A DNA stretch of 64,000 bases from Sunxiuqinia sp963678245 (GTDB lineage Bacteria; Bacteroidota; Bacteroidia; Bacteroidales; Prolixibacteraceae), in the NCBI GenBank assembly GCA_965140765.1, contig OZ223309.1, positions 1 to 64,000 of the forward strand, in the 5' to 3' direction. The position numbers were made by a program, and so were the translations under genes. Numbering within the stretch: position 1 is the stretch's first letter; the number at the start of each line of letters is the position of its first letter. Shown piece by piece: positions 28,451-37,796 of this stretch. Below the pieces are notes generated by a model. That model did not search any database and had not been told where the DNA came from. It was given only the letters and a program-made list of their open reading frames with translations.

Positions 28451-31400
28451 TTAATCTTCAATAGACTTCAAGGTGTCTACACCAATAGTTCCTTCCAATT
28501 TATTCAGGTAATCGGATGAAGAAACCTTACTTAGCGTTTCTTTAGTTGCTTTTAAGCGTTCCTGTAAATTCAGGCGGGCGGTTGTTTCCGCAAAATTCTT
28601 CAGGTTGATGATTCGTTCAATGTAAGCTACACGCTTAGTCCATTGCTCGATATCACGCTTTTGTTTTTCAACCAAACGTGCTTTGTACCAATCGCTATCC
28701 AGTACCGCTTCACGGGTAAACATGGCGCGAATTTTAGGATCATTGCGATCTTTCCCCTTGTATTTACCATCTACCATGATGTGAACCAGAGCTTTCAGTG
28801 GTGGGCAAAGCATATCAACCGTACCATCGCGCATCAATCCTTCGGCCACTCGTCTTTGAGTAATGCTCAGATTTTCGACCGACGCTACAAACATGTCAAT
28901 GTCTTGTTTCTCAGGGCGCAACATGTCATCACTGAAAACAGCATCAGGCTTACTGAAAATACGAGCCAAGAAGTGAGTCACAAACTTCAGAGTAATTCGG
29001 TATCCCAACAAGCTGGCATCAACTTCTTTTCCTTTATGCTTGAAGTTTTCAATTTTCTCCAAGTACCCGTTTTCTATTAAGAATTTTGGATCGCGCTCCT
29101 CAACTGACATCCGACACCAGATTTCAGGAACCAGCAAACTAACATCGTGATCAACTTTATATTTTGGTCCAACATAGCCTGCTGCCGAAGAGAAACCATC
29201 GTAACCTGTTAAGATGTATGATAAGAATGCATTATTCAAGTCAGAAGCAGGTAACAAGGAGTTGAAAGGCCCTTTGGTTAATGCACCCTCGGAACCAAAC
29301 CCGGTGGTTGATGGAGACTTTCCGGTTATGCTACAAATAAAATCGATAAACAACTCAGGTAATTCCTGATAGTGGATTGGATTATAAACGGCCAATGGTG
29401 GTACATTATTTTCAGGCTCAGCAGGGTTATTTCTGCGACCTGGTAATACTGCGTTCACCGGAGAATGTACTGGTTGATCCAGCGGAATTTTTCTGAAAAT
29501 ACGTGTTCCAACTTCGGCAACATATTTTTCAGTTGAGTCTACCAAATCAGGCCTCGTTTGTAAATATCTCGGATTTTTAGAAGGCACACCATTTACCAAA
29601 CGAGGTTCCGAAGGAACTACCAGATAATCGATGGTCCCGATTTCTAAAAAGTCGTTAATTAAGTTTTTCACAGGCTGAGTATACAGCTCAAAACCAATTG
29701 CATCATCTTTGATTTCCTGCACCTGCTCACGTGTCAATGGTTCAAAGTTTGACAAGAAGGTATTCGGACTTGAAAGGTCTTTTTCACCTTGCTTATCATA
29801 CCCTTTATGCACACAATCATCAGGTCGCTGGAATAAACGTGATTCGCAGTTGGTAAGCAGTTTTACGCTTTGATTTTTATATTCGGTATTTAAGTTGTTC
29901 AGGTTTTCTGATTTCAACGTTACTGATGCTGTGATATCATCTTCAGCCTGAACTTTACTTGACGGATTATAATCCTGACGTAATAGAAAAATGCGCCATG
30001 AGTTATCCTCGTCATGTCCAACTCTCAGGAAGTTCGATAGCAGTTTATCATTCTGAAATTTCAGTTCATTTCCGGGCACTCCATTTACTTTATCCACCGA
30101 GAAGTATTTCCGCCAATCTTTATCCCAGTCCGTACTGTAGTTTCCTTTAATCACATAAATCAGCACTTTGATTCGTTGCGGGAAGGAAGTCAGCCACTCG
30201 TTGTATTCATCAGTATACTCTTCGGCAGGAGTCAATAACTTAATCACCGAGCCTAAAGAACGCCGACGGCTTAAAATATGACGTGGTTTATTTTTTGAAT
30301 AGTCAGGAGAAACTTTGAAACGTTTCGAGTAGTCTTTCGACATGATTTCCTCAACAATGTCCAGGTCTTTGTTCAAATCAGTAACAATGACTGGTCCCTG
30401 AATCATGGCATCTTTAATTGATTTAGATATCTCTGATTTTCCGCCTCCCGAAACAGTACAAGGTTTGTGACAAAGTGTTCCTTCGGCCATGGTACCTACC
30501 AGGTGCCACTTCGGTCCTTCAATACGCTTTTTCATTTCTACTTTGTACCCATTCGGATAGATGTAGTATTTATATGGAAGAAGTTTAATAACCTGCTCTG
30601 CTCCACTTGTTGACCACTTAATTGTTTGCTCCATCAGGTTAAATCGGGCATCTTCAGGAATATAAATAATATCCCGGTATTTTTTGTCAACCGCATAACC
30701 TTCCTTTTTCAAATCCAGCATATCGGCAAACAAGTAGATAAATGAAGCGAAATTCAGTCCGTTATTTGGTAAACGCTCATCTAAATAGCATTTTTCACCC
30801 AAGTTATAGCTAGGGAAAGCGATGGCTCCACCGGCATGTTCTTCCTCTGCCAAACCAAATAAATTGGCTGAGTAGCCAATCATGGTTTTTACTTCCTTTT
30901 TGCAATATCCGTAGTAGTTATCGGCAATTAACGTGATCGCTACCCCTCGTTCGTCACGAGCAGCAATTTTAAAAGCACTACCGTCATTGTATTTCTCATC
31001 TTCCTTTTTCCAGCACATGCCATCACGACGCTGGCGTTCAGTTGCGTTGTCGTAATGCGGAAGACCAAGCTCTTTCTTGGTCAATTGTATCAAGTGCGGC
31101 GCAAGAATTACACAGCCGGTATGTCCGGTCCAGTGTTCCGGATCTAATGCTGCATCATTTTCGGGCAGGAATGGATCTCCGGCATTTCCGAAGATCGACT
31201 CCACAAAATCAAGGTTCGATACCAAACTTCCAGGTGCCAGAAAACAAACTTCCATCGATTTTTCCGGCATTACTCCCGGAACTTCAGGAACAACAATGGG
31301 GCGTAACATCAATGTAACGAATAACTCAGCCACGTCTTCCTGATTTGCTGTGAAAGGCAATTTCAGTAGGTCTTTGGGAGGGTTCATCGCAGCTTGTAAC

Positions 31401-31918
31401 AGTTTGCAGAATGTTGTTTTTGGGACTGCCTTCTTATCATCAGGAATTGGCAATCCTCCTTCACTAACATGAAAAACACCTTTTGTTGTTCTTCTGTCTT
31501 CTTTGGGGTTGTTAAGTACTCCCTGTGCTGTTCGATAAGATTTTACGATATCTGTTTCATACAAATCAGCATTTGGTGGTATTGAGATCATCCGAGCCAA
31601 TCCGTAACGATCTAAAATGAATGGATGACTTGGGAAATTAATAGTATTATCACCCGGAACATCACTAAGATAGTCCGAAATAAAATTCCGGATTCGATCT
31701 CCCATAGGGGATGTATTTTTTGATAGTAACCTCGACTTAATATTGTAGTTATTTAGAAGAGGCATGGCCATTTCAAGAAAATCTGATTTAGCTCCACTGG
31801 TGCACGTGGGATAACCATCAGCTGCCAGTTTTAGATTGATATATTGGATTTTCTTTTTGTCTGACACTTCAGGCTCATTCTTATCGATGCCTATCCCAAA
31901 GGTTCTATTTACAGTCAT
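28451..31918 (-). CDS. Putative PPi-type phosphoenolpyruvate carboxykinase
   Basis: This is a 1,155-residue soluble protein without signal peptide. Size and overall pattern agree with my memory of the diphosphate-dependent PEP carboxykinases of Entamoeba histolytica and Propionibacterium freudenreichii (EC 4.1.1.38, about 1,100-1,160 residues), which interconvert oxaloacetate plus PPi with PEP, CO2 and Pi. The sequence shows a P-loop-like segment CTVSGGGKSEISKS (about 487-500), which resembles the kinase loop of PEPCKs, a WTGHTGCVILAPH block (about 263-275) and a long conserved C-terminal half (TTGFGSEGALTKGPFN). The family link is from recall and not tested; the safe statement is a large conserved enzyme-like protein. 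It is a single gene followed by the shared terminator. Confidence 0.6.
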   Translation of the reverse strand: MTVNRTFGIGIDKNEPEVSDKKKIQYINLKLAADGYPTCTSGAKSDFLEMAMPLLNNYNIKSRLLSKNTSPMGDRIRNFISDYLSDVPGDNTINFPSHPFILDRYGLARMISIPPNADLYETDIVKSYRTAQGVLNNPKEDRRTTKGVFHVSEGGLPIPDDKKAVPKTTFCKLLQAAMNPPKDLLKLPFTANQEDVAELFVTLMLRPIVVPEVPGVMPEKSMEVCFLAPGSLVSNLDFVESIFGNAGDPFLPENDAALDPEHWTGHTGCVILAPHLIQLTKKELGLPHYDNATERQRRDGMCWKKEDEKYNDGSAFKIAARDERGVAITLIADNYYGYCKKEVKTMIGYSANLFGLAEEEHAGGAIAFPSYNLGEKCYLDERLPNNGLNFASFIYLFADMLDLKKEGYAVDKKYRDIIYIPEDARFNLMEQTIKWSTSGAEQVIKLLPYKYYIYPNGYKVEMKKRIEGPKWHLVGTMAEGTLCHKPCTVSGGGKSEISKSIKDAMIQGPVIVTDLNKDLDIVEEIMSKDYSKRFKVSPDYSKNKPRHILSRRRSLGSVIKLLTPAEEYTDEYNEWLTSFPQRIKVLIYVIKGNYSTDWDKDWRKYFSVDKVNGVPGNELKFQNDKLLSNFLRVGHDEDNSWRIFLLRQDYNPSSKVQAEDDITASVTLKSENLNNLNTEYKNQSVKLLTNCESRLFQRPDDCVHKGYDKQGEKDLSSPNTFLSNFEPLTREQVQEIKDDAIGFELYTQPVKNLINDFLEIGTIDYLVVPSEPRLVNGVPSKNPRYLQTRPDLVDSTEKYVAEVGTRIFRKIPLDQPVHSPVNAVLPGRRNNPAEPENNVPPLAVYNPIHYQELPELFIDFICSITGKSPSTTGFGSEGALTKGPFNSLLPASDLNNAFLSYILTGYDGFSSAAGYVGPKYKVDHDVSLLVPEIWCRMSVEERDPKFLIENGYLEKIENFKHKGKEVDASLLGYRITLKFVTHFLARIFSKPDAVFSDDMLRPEKQDIDMFVASVENLSITQRRVAEGLMRDGTVDMLCPPLKALVHIMVDGKYKGKDRNDPKIRAMFTREAVLDSDWYKARLVEKQKRDIEQWTKRVAYIERIINLKNFAETTARLNLQERLKATKETLSKVSSSDYLNKLEGTIGVDTLKSIED

Positions 31919-32275
31919 GATATATATTTATTTGGTTATTACTTCAATCGTATTTGATTGTTCAGCCAAACTGAATAATCAAAATTTAAGCTCGCTGTTG
32001 ATCTTATCGAATCTCTAATTCTGACTGAATCTTAATTTTTCGAACCGGACAACAACTAATGAATTAAGTCTACTCCTGTTAAATAGGTACGTTCTTTACA
32101 GCTAAGATGTTCAGCGTAATGTTGAATCAAATCAGATTTCCCTAATTAGCCACGAAAGTAGGCAGAAAATGGTTTCTATTTCCGAAAAGGAGAACAGGTA
32201 ATTCAATTTTAACACAAAAGTTACATCATAAAAAAAGGAGCTGTGGTTGCTCCTTTTTAAGAGTGAGATTTAACG
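31919..32275. other. Intergenic region between the large enzyme gene and acs
   Basis: The 357 bases hold the acs terminator (32231-32258) and must contain the promoter of the minus-strand gene ending at 28451. I find no convincing TAnnTTTG box and no coding sequence. Confidence 0.5.
32231..32258 (-). terminator. Intrinsic terminator of acs
   Basis: AAAAAGGAGC pairs with GCTCCTTTTT (32249-32258) around a 7-base loop; six T residues follow on the minus strand. It is about 18 bases after the acs stop codon. Confidence 0.8.
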
Positions 32276-34189
32276 TTATCTTTTCACGTCGACCAGTGCT
32301 CCTTCTATGATACTTTCGACTACATCTTCATCCAACAGAGTGGAGGTGTCGCCAAGATTGGTTACGTCGCCTTCGGCTACTTTACGCAATATTCTACGCA
32401 TAATTTTACCACTTCGGGTTTTAGGAAGCCCTGGAACAATTTGAACCAAATCCGGTCGTGCAATAGGTCCAATAATTTTTGTAACTCCCTGCATAATGCT
32501 TTTTCGAATCCCTTCAACCCCTCCTGTTGATAATTCGCCACAAACCACAAATGCATAAACTCCCTGTCCCTTAATGGCATGAGGATATCCGACAACCGCT
32601 GACTCATTTACCAGTGGATGCTCATTGATGGAATTTTCAATTTCGGCAGTTCCTAAACGATGTCCCGACACGTTTATCACATCGTCTACTCGGCCGAGGA
32701 TTCGATAATAACCGTCTTCGTCGCGTTTAGCACCATCACCGGTAAAGTATAACTTATCATAGGTTGAAAAATACGTTTGCTTAAATCGCTCATGGTCTCC
32801 CCATAAGGTACGAGCTATTCCCGGCCAGGGGTATTTAATACAGAGATTTCCCGCTACCGAATTGCCTGTTAATTCTTTCCCTTCGTTGTTAACAATTATT
32901 GGTTGAACACCGGGGAGTGGCAAGGTTGCAAATGAAGGCTTGGTCGGGGTAATTCCCGCAATAGGAGAAATCAAGATTCCGCCGGTTTCGGTTTGCCACC
33001 AGGTATCAACAATTGGACATTGGTTGCGTCCAACATGATCGTGATACCAGTGCCAGGCCTCCTCGTTAATAGGCTCTCCAACCGTTCCCAAAACTTTTAG
33101 CGAATCAACTTTTTTCTCTTCTAAAAAATCGTTTCCTTGTGCCAATAGGGCTCGAATAGCTGTTGGTGCCGTGTAAAATTGATTGACCTTGTGCTTGGCA
33201 ACAATATCCCAAAAACGGCCGGCATCAGGCCAGGTAGGAATTCCTTCAAACATGAGGGTTTGTGCTCCCGTCAGCAACGGACCATAAACAATATAGCTGT
33301 GACCTGTAATCCAGCCAATGTCTGCTGTACAAAAAAATACATCTCCGGCATTGTACTGAAAAACATTGTTAAACGTATAAGCCGAATACACCATGTACCC
33401 AGCCGTGGAATGAACTATTCCTTTTGGTTTTCCGGTTGATCCAGAAGTATATAAAATAAACAGGGGATCTTCCGAGTCCATTTCTTCAGCAACACACTCA
33501 GTAGGTTGTCCATCAATAGCCTTGTGCCACCAAATATCACGACCAACAACCATCTCCACTTCTGATTTTGTTCGTTTCAGAACAACCACAGTTTCAATGG
33601 TTGGGCATGTTTCGAGAGCTTCGTCTGCAATTTCTTTTAAGGGGGTGATTTTTGATCCCCGAAAACCGCCATCAGCTGTTAACAGGAGTTTGGCCGATGC
33701 ATCGTTAATGCGTTCCTGAAGTGCGTTTGCTGAAAATCCGGCAAAAACAACCGAGTGAATTGCACCGATCCGTGCACAAGCCAAAACGGCAATAGCCAGT
33801 TCCGGAACCATGGGCATATACAAAGCAACCCGGTCTCCTTTTACAATACCCAGTCGTTTTAGTGTGTTGGCAAATCGATTTACTTCTTCAAATAACTCCC
33901 TATAAGTTAGCGTTCGTGATTCATCATTGGGATCGTTGGGTTCCCAAATAATAGCCGGTTGATTACCGTGCGTATACAAATTCCGCTCAAAAATATTCTC
34001 GGTAATATTGAGTTTCCCATTCACAAACCACTGAATACTGGGTTCATCAAAATTCCAATCCAATACTCTATCCCATCGCTTGCGCCAATAAAAGCATTCG
34101 GCTTGCTGTCCCCAAAAAGCCCGAGGATTAGCGATACTTTTCTGATATTCATGAATGTAGCCTCCCAGACTGTGAATCTTGTTTATCAT
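32276..34189 (-). CDS. acs: Acetyl-CoA synthetase (AMP-forming)
   Basis: The 637-residue protein is a full-length member of the acetyl-CoA synthetase family, which makes acetyl-CoA from acetate, ATP and CoA. It shows the ACS N-terminal cap, the ATP loop LYTSGSTGKPKGIVHST (about residues 247-263), TWWQTETGG in the acetate pocket with its conserved Trp, YFTGDGAKRDEDGYY, GRVDDVINVSGHR at the hinge and PKTRSGKIMRR near the C-terminus. The Lys in SGKIMRR (about residue 593) is the site whose acetylation controls the enzyme in other bacteria. It is a single gene with its own terminator. It would let the cell recover acetate. Confidence 0.96.
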   Translation of the reverse strand: MINKIHSLGGYIHEYQKSIANPRAFWGQQAECFYWRKRWDRVLDWNFDEPSIQWFVNGKLNITENIFERNLYTHGNQPAIIWEPNDPNDESRTLTYRELFEEVNRFANTLKRLGIVKGDRVALYMPMVPELAIAVLACARIGAIHSVVFAGFSANALQERINDASAKLLLTADGGFRGSKITPLKEIADEALETCPTIETVVVLKRTKSEVEMVVGRDIWWHKAIDGQPTECVAEEMDSEDPLFILYTSGSTGKPKGIVHSTAGYMVYSAYTFNNVFQYNAGDVFFCTADIGWITGHSYIVYGPLLTGAQTLMFEGIPTWPDAGRFWDIVAKHKVNQFYTAPTAIRALLAQGNDFLEEKKVDSLKVLGTVGEPINEEAWHWYHDHVGRNQCPIVDTWWQTETGGILISPIAGITPTKPSFATLPLPGVQPIIVNNEGKELTGNSVAGNLCIKYPWPGIARTLWGDHERFKQTYFSTYDKLYFTGDGAKRDEDGYYRILGRVDDVINVSGHRLGTAEIENSINEHPLVNESAVVGYPHAIKGQGVYAFVVCGELSTGGVEGIRKSIMQGVTKIIGPIARPDLVQIVPGLPKTRSGKIMRRILRKVAEGDVTNLGDTSTLLDEDVVESIIEGALVDVKR

Positions 34190-34464
34190 TTTATTCGTTT
34201 TATAGGTTATTTTCAGGTGTTAATTTGACTATACTAATTTAAACTGAATAAAAATAAGATGCAAGGCGGGTGCTTATACAGTTAAACCGATGAATGATTT
34301 GAAGCGATAGAAGCATGCCTCAGACAGTCCTTATTTCAGAAAAATACGCCACTTAAAGATTTAGATTGTGCTTTGTTCATTCTACGTTAGACTTAACAAT
34401 TGTCAATAAGAGTAAGTTCGAATATTCTACTTCGTTGGGAACTCATCAAAGAACAGTAACTTGA
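34190..34464. other. Divergent spacer between acs and tetR
   Basis: This stretch presumably contains the acs promoter on the minus strand. No sequence fits the Bacteroidota box pair well enough to call, and I see no RNA structure or coding sequence. Confidence 0.45.
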
Positions 34465-34496
34465 TTTGGAAGATCAATATTAAATAAATAGATTTG
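34465..34496 (+). promoter_or_regulatory. Promoter of tetR (Bacteroidota type)
   Basis: TTTG at 34465-34468 and TAGATTTG at 34489-34496 are separated by 20 bases, which matches the Bacteroidota consensus TTTG-N19-21-TAnnTTTG. The predicted transcription start falls about 34503, inside the palindrome that follows, so a bound repressor would block initiation. Confidence 0.65.
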
Positions 34497-34513
34497 TAGA
34501 CTGATTAGTCGAT
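34496..34513 (+). promoter_or_regulatory. TetR operator, copy 1 (imperfect palindrome before tetR)
   Basis: GTAGACTGATTAGTCGAT is an imperfect palindrome whose core GACTGATTAGTC nearly repeats the perfect palindrome before the next gene. It ends 5 bases before the tetR ATG and covers the predicted transcription start, which suggests autorepression. Confidence 0.65.
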
Positions 34514-34518
34514 TTAAT

Positions 34519-35082
34519 ATGAATGCAAAAAGAGAACAAATACTAGATACGGCACTTAAGTTATTTGTAGCCAATGGCTTTCACGCAACTCCCACATCGA
34601 GAATAGCGAAGGACGCTGGCGTAGCGACCGGCACTTTGTTTCATTATTTTAAGACCAAGGAAGAGTTAATCAATACCCTCTATCTTGAAACAAAGGATAA
34701 TCTAACGAATTCTCTTTTAGAGAACGTAAACGTGCAGGAGACGCTTAAAGCTAAGCTTCGCCAAATTTTTTTCAACTATATTGTTTGGGCTGTCGATCAT
34801 CCGAACCATCAACAGTTTTACACCAGCTACAGCAATTCCCCATTTATAACAAACCTAACAAAAGAGCTTGGTCTACAACGATTTCAGTTTATTTATGAAC
34901 TAATTGAAAAGGGGCAGGATGAAGATATTTTAAAGGCGGTTCCTATCGATCTGCTGGTTGAAGCAATGCAAGGATTGTTAAACGGTATCATCAAGCACTT
35001 AATGGAGAATCCTGAAAAAATGAATGAAGAAAAATATCAGAACGATGCTTTTAAGCTATTCTGGGACACCATTAAAGGATAA
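34519..35082 (+). CDS. TetR/AcrR-family transcriptional repressor
   Basis: The 187-residue protein has the TetR DNA-binding domain at its N-terminus (about residues 3-50): helix-turn-helix with PTSRIAKDAGVATGTLFHYF as the recognition part. The remaining helical domain would bind a ligand and dimerise. The start ATG is preceded by a clear promoter and operator. Because nearly the same palindrome occurs before the next gene, the protein most likely represses itself and the downstream reductase genes. The inducer is unknown; TetR/SDR pairs often respond to reactive aldehydes or xenobiotics, which is only an analogy here. Confidence 0.93.
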   Translation: MNAKREQILDTALKLFVANGFHATPTSRIAKDAGVATGTLFHYFKTKEELINTLYLETKDNLTNSLLENVNVQETLKAKLRQIFFNYIVWAVDHPNHQQFYTSYSNSPFITNLTKELGLQRFQFIYELIEKGQDEDILKAVPIDLLVEAMQGLLNGIIKHLMENPEKMNEEKYQNDAFKLFWDTIKG

Positions 35083-35098
35083 AAAAATTTTAACTAGT

Positions 35099-35116
35099 AT
35101 AGACTGATCAGTCTAT
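35099..35116 (+). promoter_or_regulatory. TetR operator, copy 2 (perfect 18-bp palindrome)
   Basis: ATAGACTGATCAGTCTAT equals its own reverse complement. It lies 22 bases before the reductase ATG and shares the core GACTGATNAGTC with the site upstream of tetR. The downstream gene therefore has its own control point in addition to any read-through. Confidence 0.7.
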
Positions 35117-35138
35117 TGCTCAATAAATAGAACAAACG

Positions 35139-36203
35139 ATGAAAACAATTAATAAGAACACACCAATTTTAGTTACAGGAGGCACAGGATATCTGGCTTC
35201 TTGGATCGTTAAACGATTACTGGACGATGGGTATACTGTTCATACAACTGTCCGGAATAAATCCAAGCAAGAGAAATTTCAGCACTTATTAGATTGTGCA
35301 GAAAAGACTAAAGGTAAACTTGAAATATTTGAAGCAGATTTGCTGATCAATCAATCTTTTGCCGAGGCAATGAGTGGTTGCGAATTGGTAATTCACACGG
35401 CTTCTCCCTTCAAAATTTCAGGAATAAAAAATGCCGATAAAGAGTTGGTTCAGCCGGCACTACAAGGAACACGGAACATTTTATTCTCTGCCAACGACAT
35501 AGCTTCAGTCAAACGGGTGGTGCTCACATCCAGTATTGTGGCGATGATTGGTGATGTGGCAGACATTAAAGAGTTAAACAACGGGCTGATGACTGAAGAA
35601 AGCTGGAATACCACTAGCAGCGTGAAGCATCAACCTTATCCGTATTCCAAAACCATGGCAGAGAAAGAAGCCTGGAAAATTGCAGGAAAACAAACTCGTT
35701 GGGATCTGGTTATTATCAATCCCGGGTTTATCCTCGGCCCATCATTAAGTAAACGCTCCGACTCTACCAGTATTAATCTCATGATTCAGCTTTATTCAGG
35801 AAAATTCAAAACAGGAGCACCGGCCGGAACTCAGGCAGTGGTTGATGTTCGGGATGTCGCCAAAGCACACATTCTGGCGGGGCTTACCCCTTCGGCTTCC
35901 GGTCGACACCTTACGGCCGGGCACCAAAGAGATTTTCTGGACATTGCTAAGATTGCTGGAGAGATATATCCTAATTACCCTGTCCCTAAAAAACATGTTC
36001 CCAAATGGCTATTTAAACTACTTGCCCCCTTATTTGGTTTTACAAGGAAATATGTTGAACGAAATGTCGGACATGATATCGTCTTCGACAATTCGTATAT
36101 CAAGCAAGACCTAAACATGACATTTATTCCTTTTGAGCAAACGATTCTGGACCATTTCAATCAGTTGGTTTTAGATGAGCTAATACCGGATAGAAGATCA
36201 TGA
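35139..36203 (+). CDS. NAD(P)-dependent extended SDR (dihydroflavonol-reductase-like)
   Basis: The 354-residue protein is an extended short-chain dehydrogenase. The nucleotide loop is TGGTGYLA at residues 13-20. LTSSIVAMIG (about 129-138) supplies the catalytic Ser, and the YxxxK motif is Y167 to K171 in HQPYPYSKTMAEK. The pattern fits dihydroflavonol/cinnamoyl-CoA/aldehyde reductases, which reduce a carbonyl using NADPH; the true substrate is unknown. It follows tetR and an operator, so it is probably de-repressed by the TetR ligand. Confidence 0.88.
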   Translation: MKTINKNTPILVTGGTGYLASWIVKRLLDDGYTVHTTVRNKSKQEKFQHLLDCAEKTKGKLEIFEADLLINQSFAEAMSGCELVIHTASPFKISGIKNADKELVQPALQGTRNILFSANDIASVKRVVLTSSIVAMIGDVADIKELNNGLMTEESWNTTSSVKHQPYPYSKTMAEKEAWKIAGKQTRWDLVIINPGFILGPSLSKRSDSTSINLMIQLYSGKFKTGAPAGTQAVVDVRDVAKAHILAGLTPSASGRHLTAGHQRDFLDIAKIAGEIYPNYPVPKKHVPKWLFKLLAPLFGFTRKYVERNVGHDIVFDNSYIKQDLNMTFIPFEQTILDHFNQLVLDELIPDRRS

Positions 36204-36290
36204 AATGAGCATCAAGAAATTCTTACACACGGTAGTGCGAATAGGAGCGAGTTCCATTTGACTCTGGTAAAAAGTAAACAATATAAGCAC

Positions 36291-36953
36291 ATGAAAAATT
36301 TGACAGCAAACGTAATAGGAGCAACCGGACTTGTGGGGAGTTATTTAGTCAGTTTATTATTAGAAGATGATCGTTTCGGGGAAGTAAACGTTTTTACACG
36401 TCGGACAACTGGCATAAAACACGAAAAACTAAAAGAACACTTGGTTGACTTTGATAAGACTGGTAGCTGGGTTGAGAAACTTCAGGGGGACGTTTTGTTT
36501 TCGTCATTAGGAACAACCCGCAAGAAAGCCGGCAACATAAAAAAGCAGTTTTTAGTGGACTATACCTACCAATACGCCGTTGCTGAAGCTGCCGCCCAAC
36601 AAAAGGTCAGTGATTATGTGCTGATTTCATCCGCTGGGGCCAATGCAAAATCCAAAATTTTCTATAGTAAAATAAAAGGAGAACTTGATGGCGACGTGAG
36701 GAAACTTGATTTTGAAAAAACAATTATCTTGCGTCCCTCCATACTCGACGGGCAGCGAGGCGAACAACGAGGCGTCGAGCAGCTCAGTCTGAAAATTATC
36801 CGTTGGCTAACCAGGTTTGTGTTTAAAAGGTATCGGCCTATTCATGCTCAAGATGTAGCTAAGGCAATGATCAACTCCGTTTTTCGCGAGCATAACAAAC
36901 CTTCATATTCAATATATATACTGGATGAATTATTTGAACTGGCAGTGGATTAG
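36291..36953 (+). CDS. NAD(P)H-binding atypical SDR (HTATIP2/YwnB-like)
   Basis: The ATG at 36291 gives 220 residues and places the dinucleotide loop VIGATGLVG at residues 8-16, as usual for this family. An upstream TTG (36258) would add 11 residues without homologous features, so I prefer the ATG. The protein has SSLGTTRKKAG, SDYVLISSAGANAKS and YSKIKGELD, typical of atypical SDRs that bind NADP and act as reductases or redox sensors. It lies 87 bases after the first reductase on the same strand and is probably part of the TetR-controlled unit. Confidence 0.82.
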   Translation: MKNLTANVIGATGLVGSYLVSLLLEDDRFGEVNVFTRRTTGIKHEKLKEHLVDFDKTGSWVEKLQGDVLFSSLGTTRKKAGNIKKQFLVDYTYQYAVAEAAAQQKVSDYVLISSAGANAKSKIFYSKIKGELDGDVRKLDFEKTIILRPSILDGQRGEQRGVEQLSLKIIRWLTRFVFKRYRPIHAQDVAKAMINSVFREHNKPSYSIYILDELFELAVD

Positions 36954-37020
36954 GATTGACGCCCTTGTCGAATTAGCAATCATCGGGATAAAAGGCAGGT
37001 AGATATTATCCTGATTTTTC

Positions 37021-37028
37021 TATATTTG
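37021..37028 (+). promoter_or_regulatory. Candidate -7 element for the pectin-locus sigma gene
   Basis: TATATTTG fits TAnnTTTG exactly and lies 32 bases before the sigma gene ATG. No good -33 box is seen at the right distance, so the call is tentative. Confidence 0.35.
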
Positions 37029-37060
37029 CCTTATGCGACTAATTGCTTGAGTGAGTTGGT

Positions 37061-37672
37061 ATGGGCAAAGAACAGAATGAAAAATGGAATAGTGATGAGC
37101 TGTTTATCATCAAACGAATGGTTGATGGTGATAAACAGGCTTTCAGGTATTTCTTCGATAAATATTATGCGGAGCTCTGCAATTTTGTCAATATTTATTT
37201 GAAAGACACCGTCCTTTCGGAAGAGGTTGTTCAGGATATTTTCGTTTACTTTTGGGAGAATAAATCAAAGATAAAGGTCAGTTCATCAGTCCGATCGTAC
37301 CTTTTTAGTGCAACGAAATACAGAAGCCTGAATATGCTTCGAGAGCAAAAGAGTTTTGAGCGACTCAAAGAAAACATAATGCACGAAAAGAGTATTGTTC
37401 CGGAGCAGGAATTGGAAACTTTCTCAAATGTTGAAGACTTCAGAAATTTATTGGATGAAGCCATTCATGAACTTCCGGAAAAGTGTCGTACGATATTTCT
37501 TATGAGCAAGAAAGAAGAACTCTCAAACAAAGAAATTGCCAAACGGTTAAACATCTCGGTTAAAACGGTAGAAAGCCAAATGACCATTGCCTTAAAAAAA
37601 CTCAGATCCACCTTATACCCTCATCGCGAAAAACTCTTTGTGCTTTTTATTACGAACTGGATTTGTGGATAA
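37061..37672 (+). CDS. ECF-type RNA polymerase sigma factor (pectin locus)
   Basis: The 203-residue protein has sigma-70 region 2 (about residues 20-90; FRYFFDKYYAELCNFV, then VVQDIFVYFWENK) and region 4 (about 130-190; LPEKCRTIFLMSKKEELSNK, then IAKRLNISVKTVESQ). It lacks regions 1 and 3, as ECF factors do. The FecR-type anti-sigma gene follows 124 bases downstream, then SusC and SusD. In Bacteroidota this order marks a relay in which substrate at the outer membrane receptor frees the sigma factor to switch on the utilisation genes. Its likely targets are the genes from SusC on. Confidence 0.93.
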   Translation: MGKEQNEKWNSDELFIIKRMVDGDKQAFRYFFDKYYAELCNFVNIYLKDTVLSEEVVQDIFVYFWENKSKIKVSSSVRSYLFSATKYRSLNMLREQKSFERLKENIMHEKSIVPEQELETFSNVEDFRNLLDEAIHELPEKCRTIFLMSKKEELSNKEIAKRLNISVKTVESQMTIALKKLRSTLYPHREKLFVLFITNWICG

Positions 37673-37796
37673 GTTGCTCACAAGCAGTTGTCTAGTTTCT
37701 CTCTCATTCGAGCTTTTTTTCCACAAAATAATTTTTCTCAACTATTTTTTAGGGGTTAGCCCTATTCGGCGTTACTTATTAGTAAAGCGACTAATT

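Noticed and set aside
36258..36290. TTG start for the second reductase
   Set aside because: The ATG at 36291 places the nucleotide-binding loop at the usual distance from the N-terminus.
37638..37796. Upstream extension of the FecR gene
   Set aside because: The extension overlaps the sigma gene end and adds a hydrophobic leader unlike FecR proteins; the ATG at 37797 begins the typical domain.
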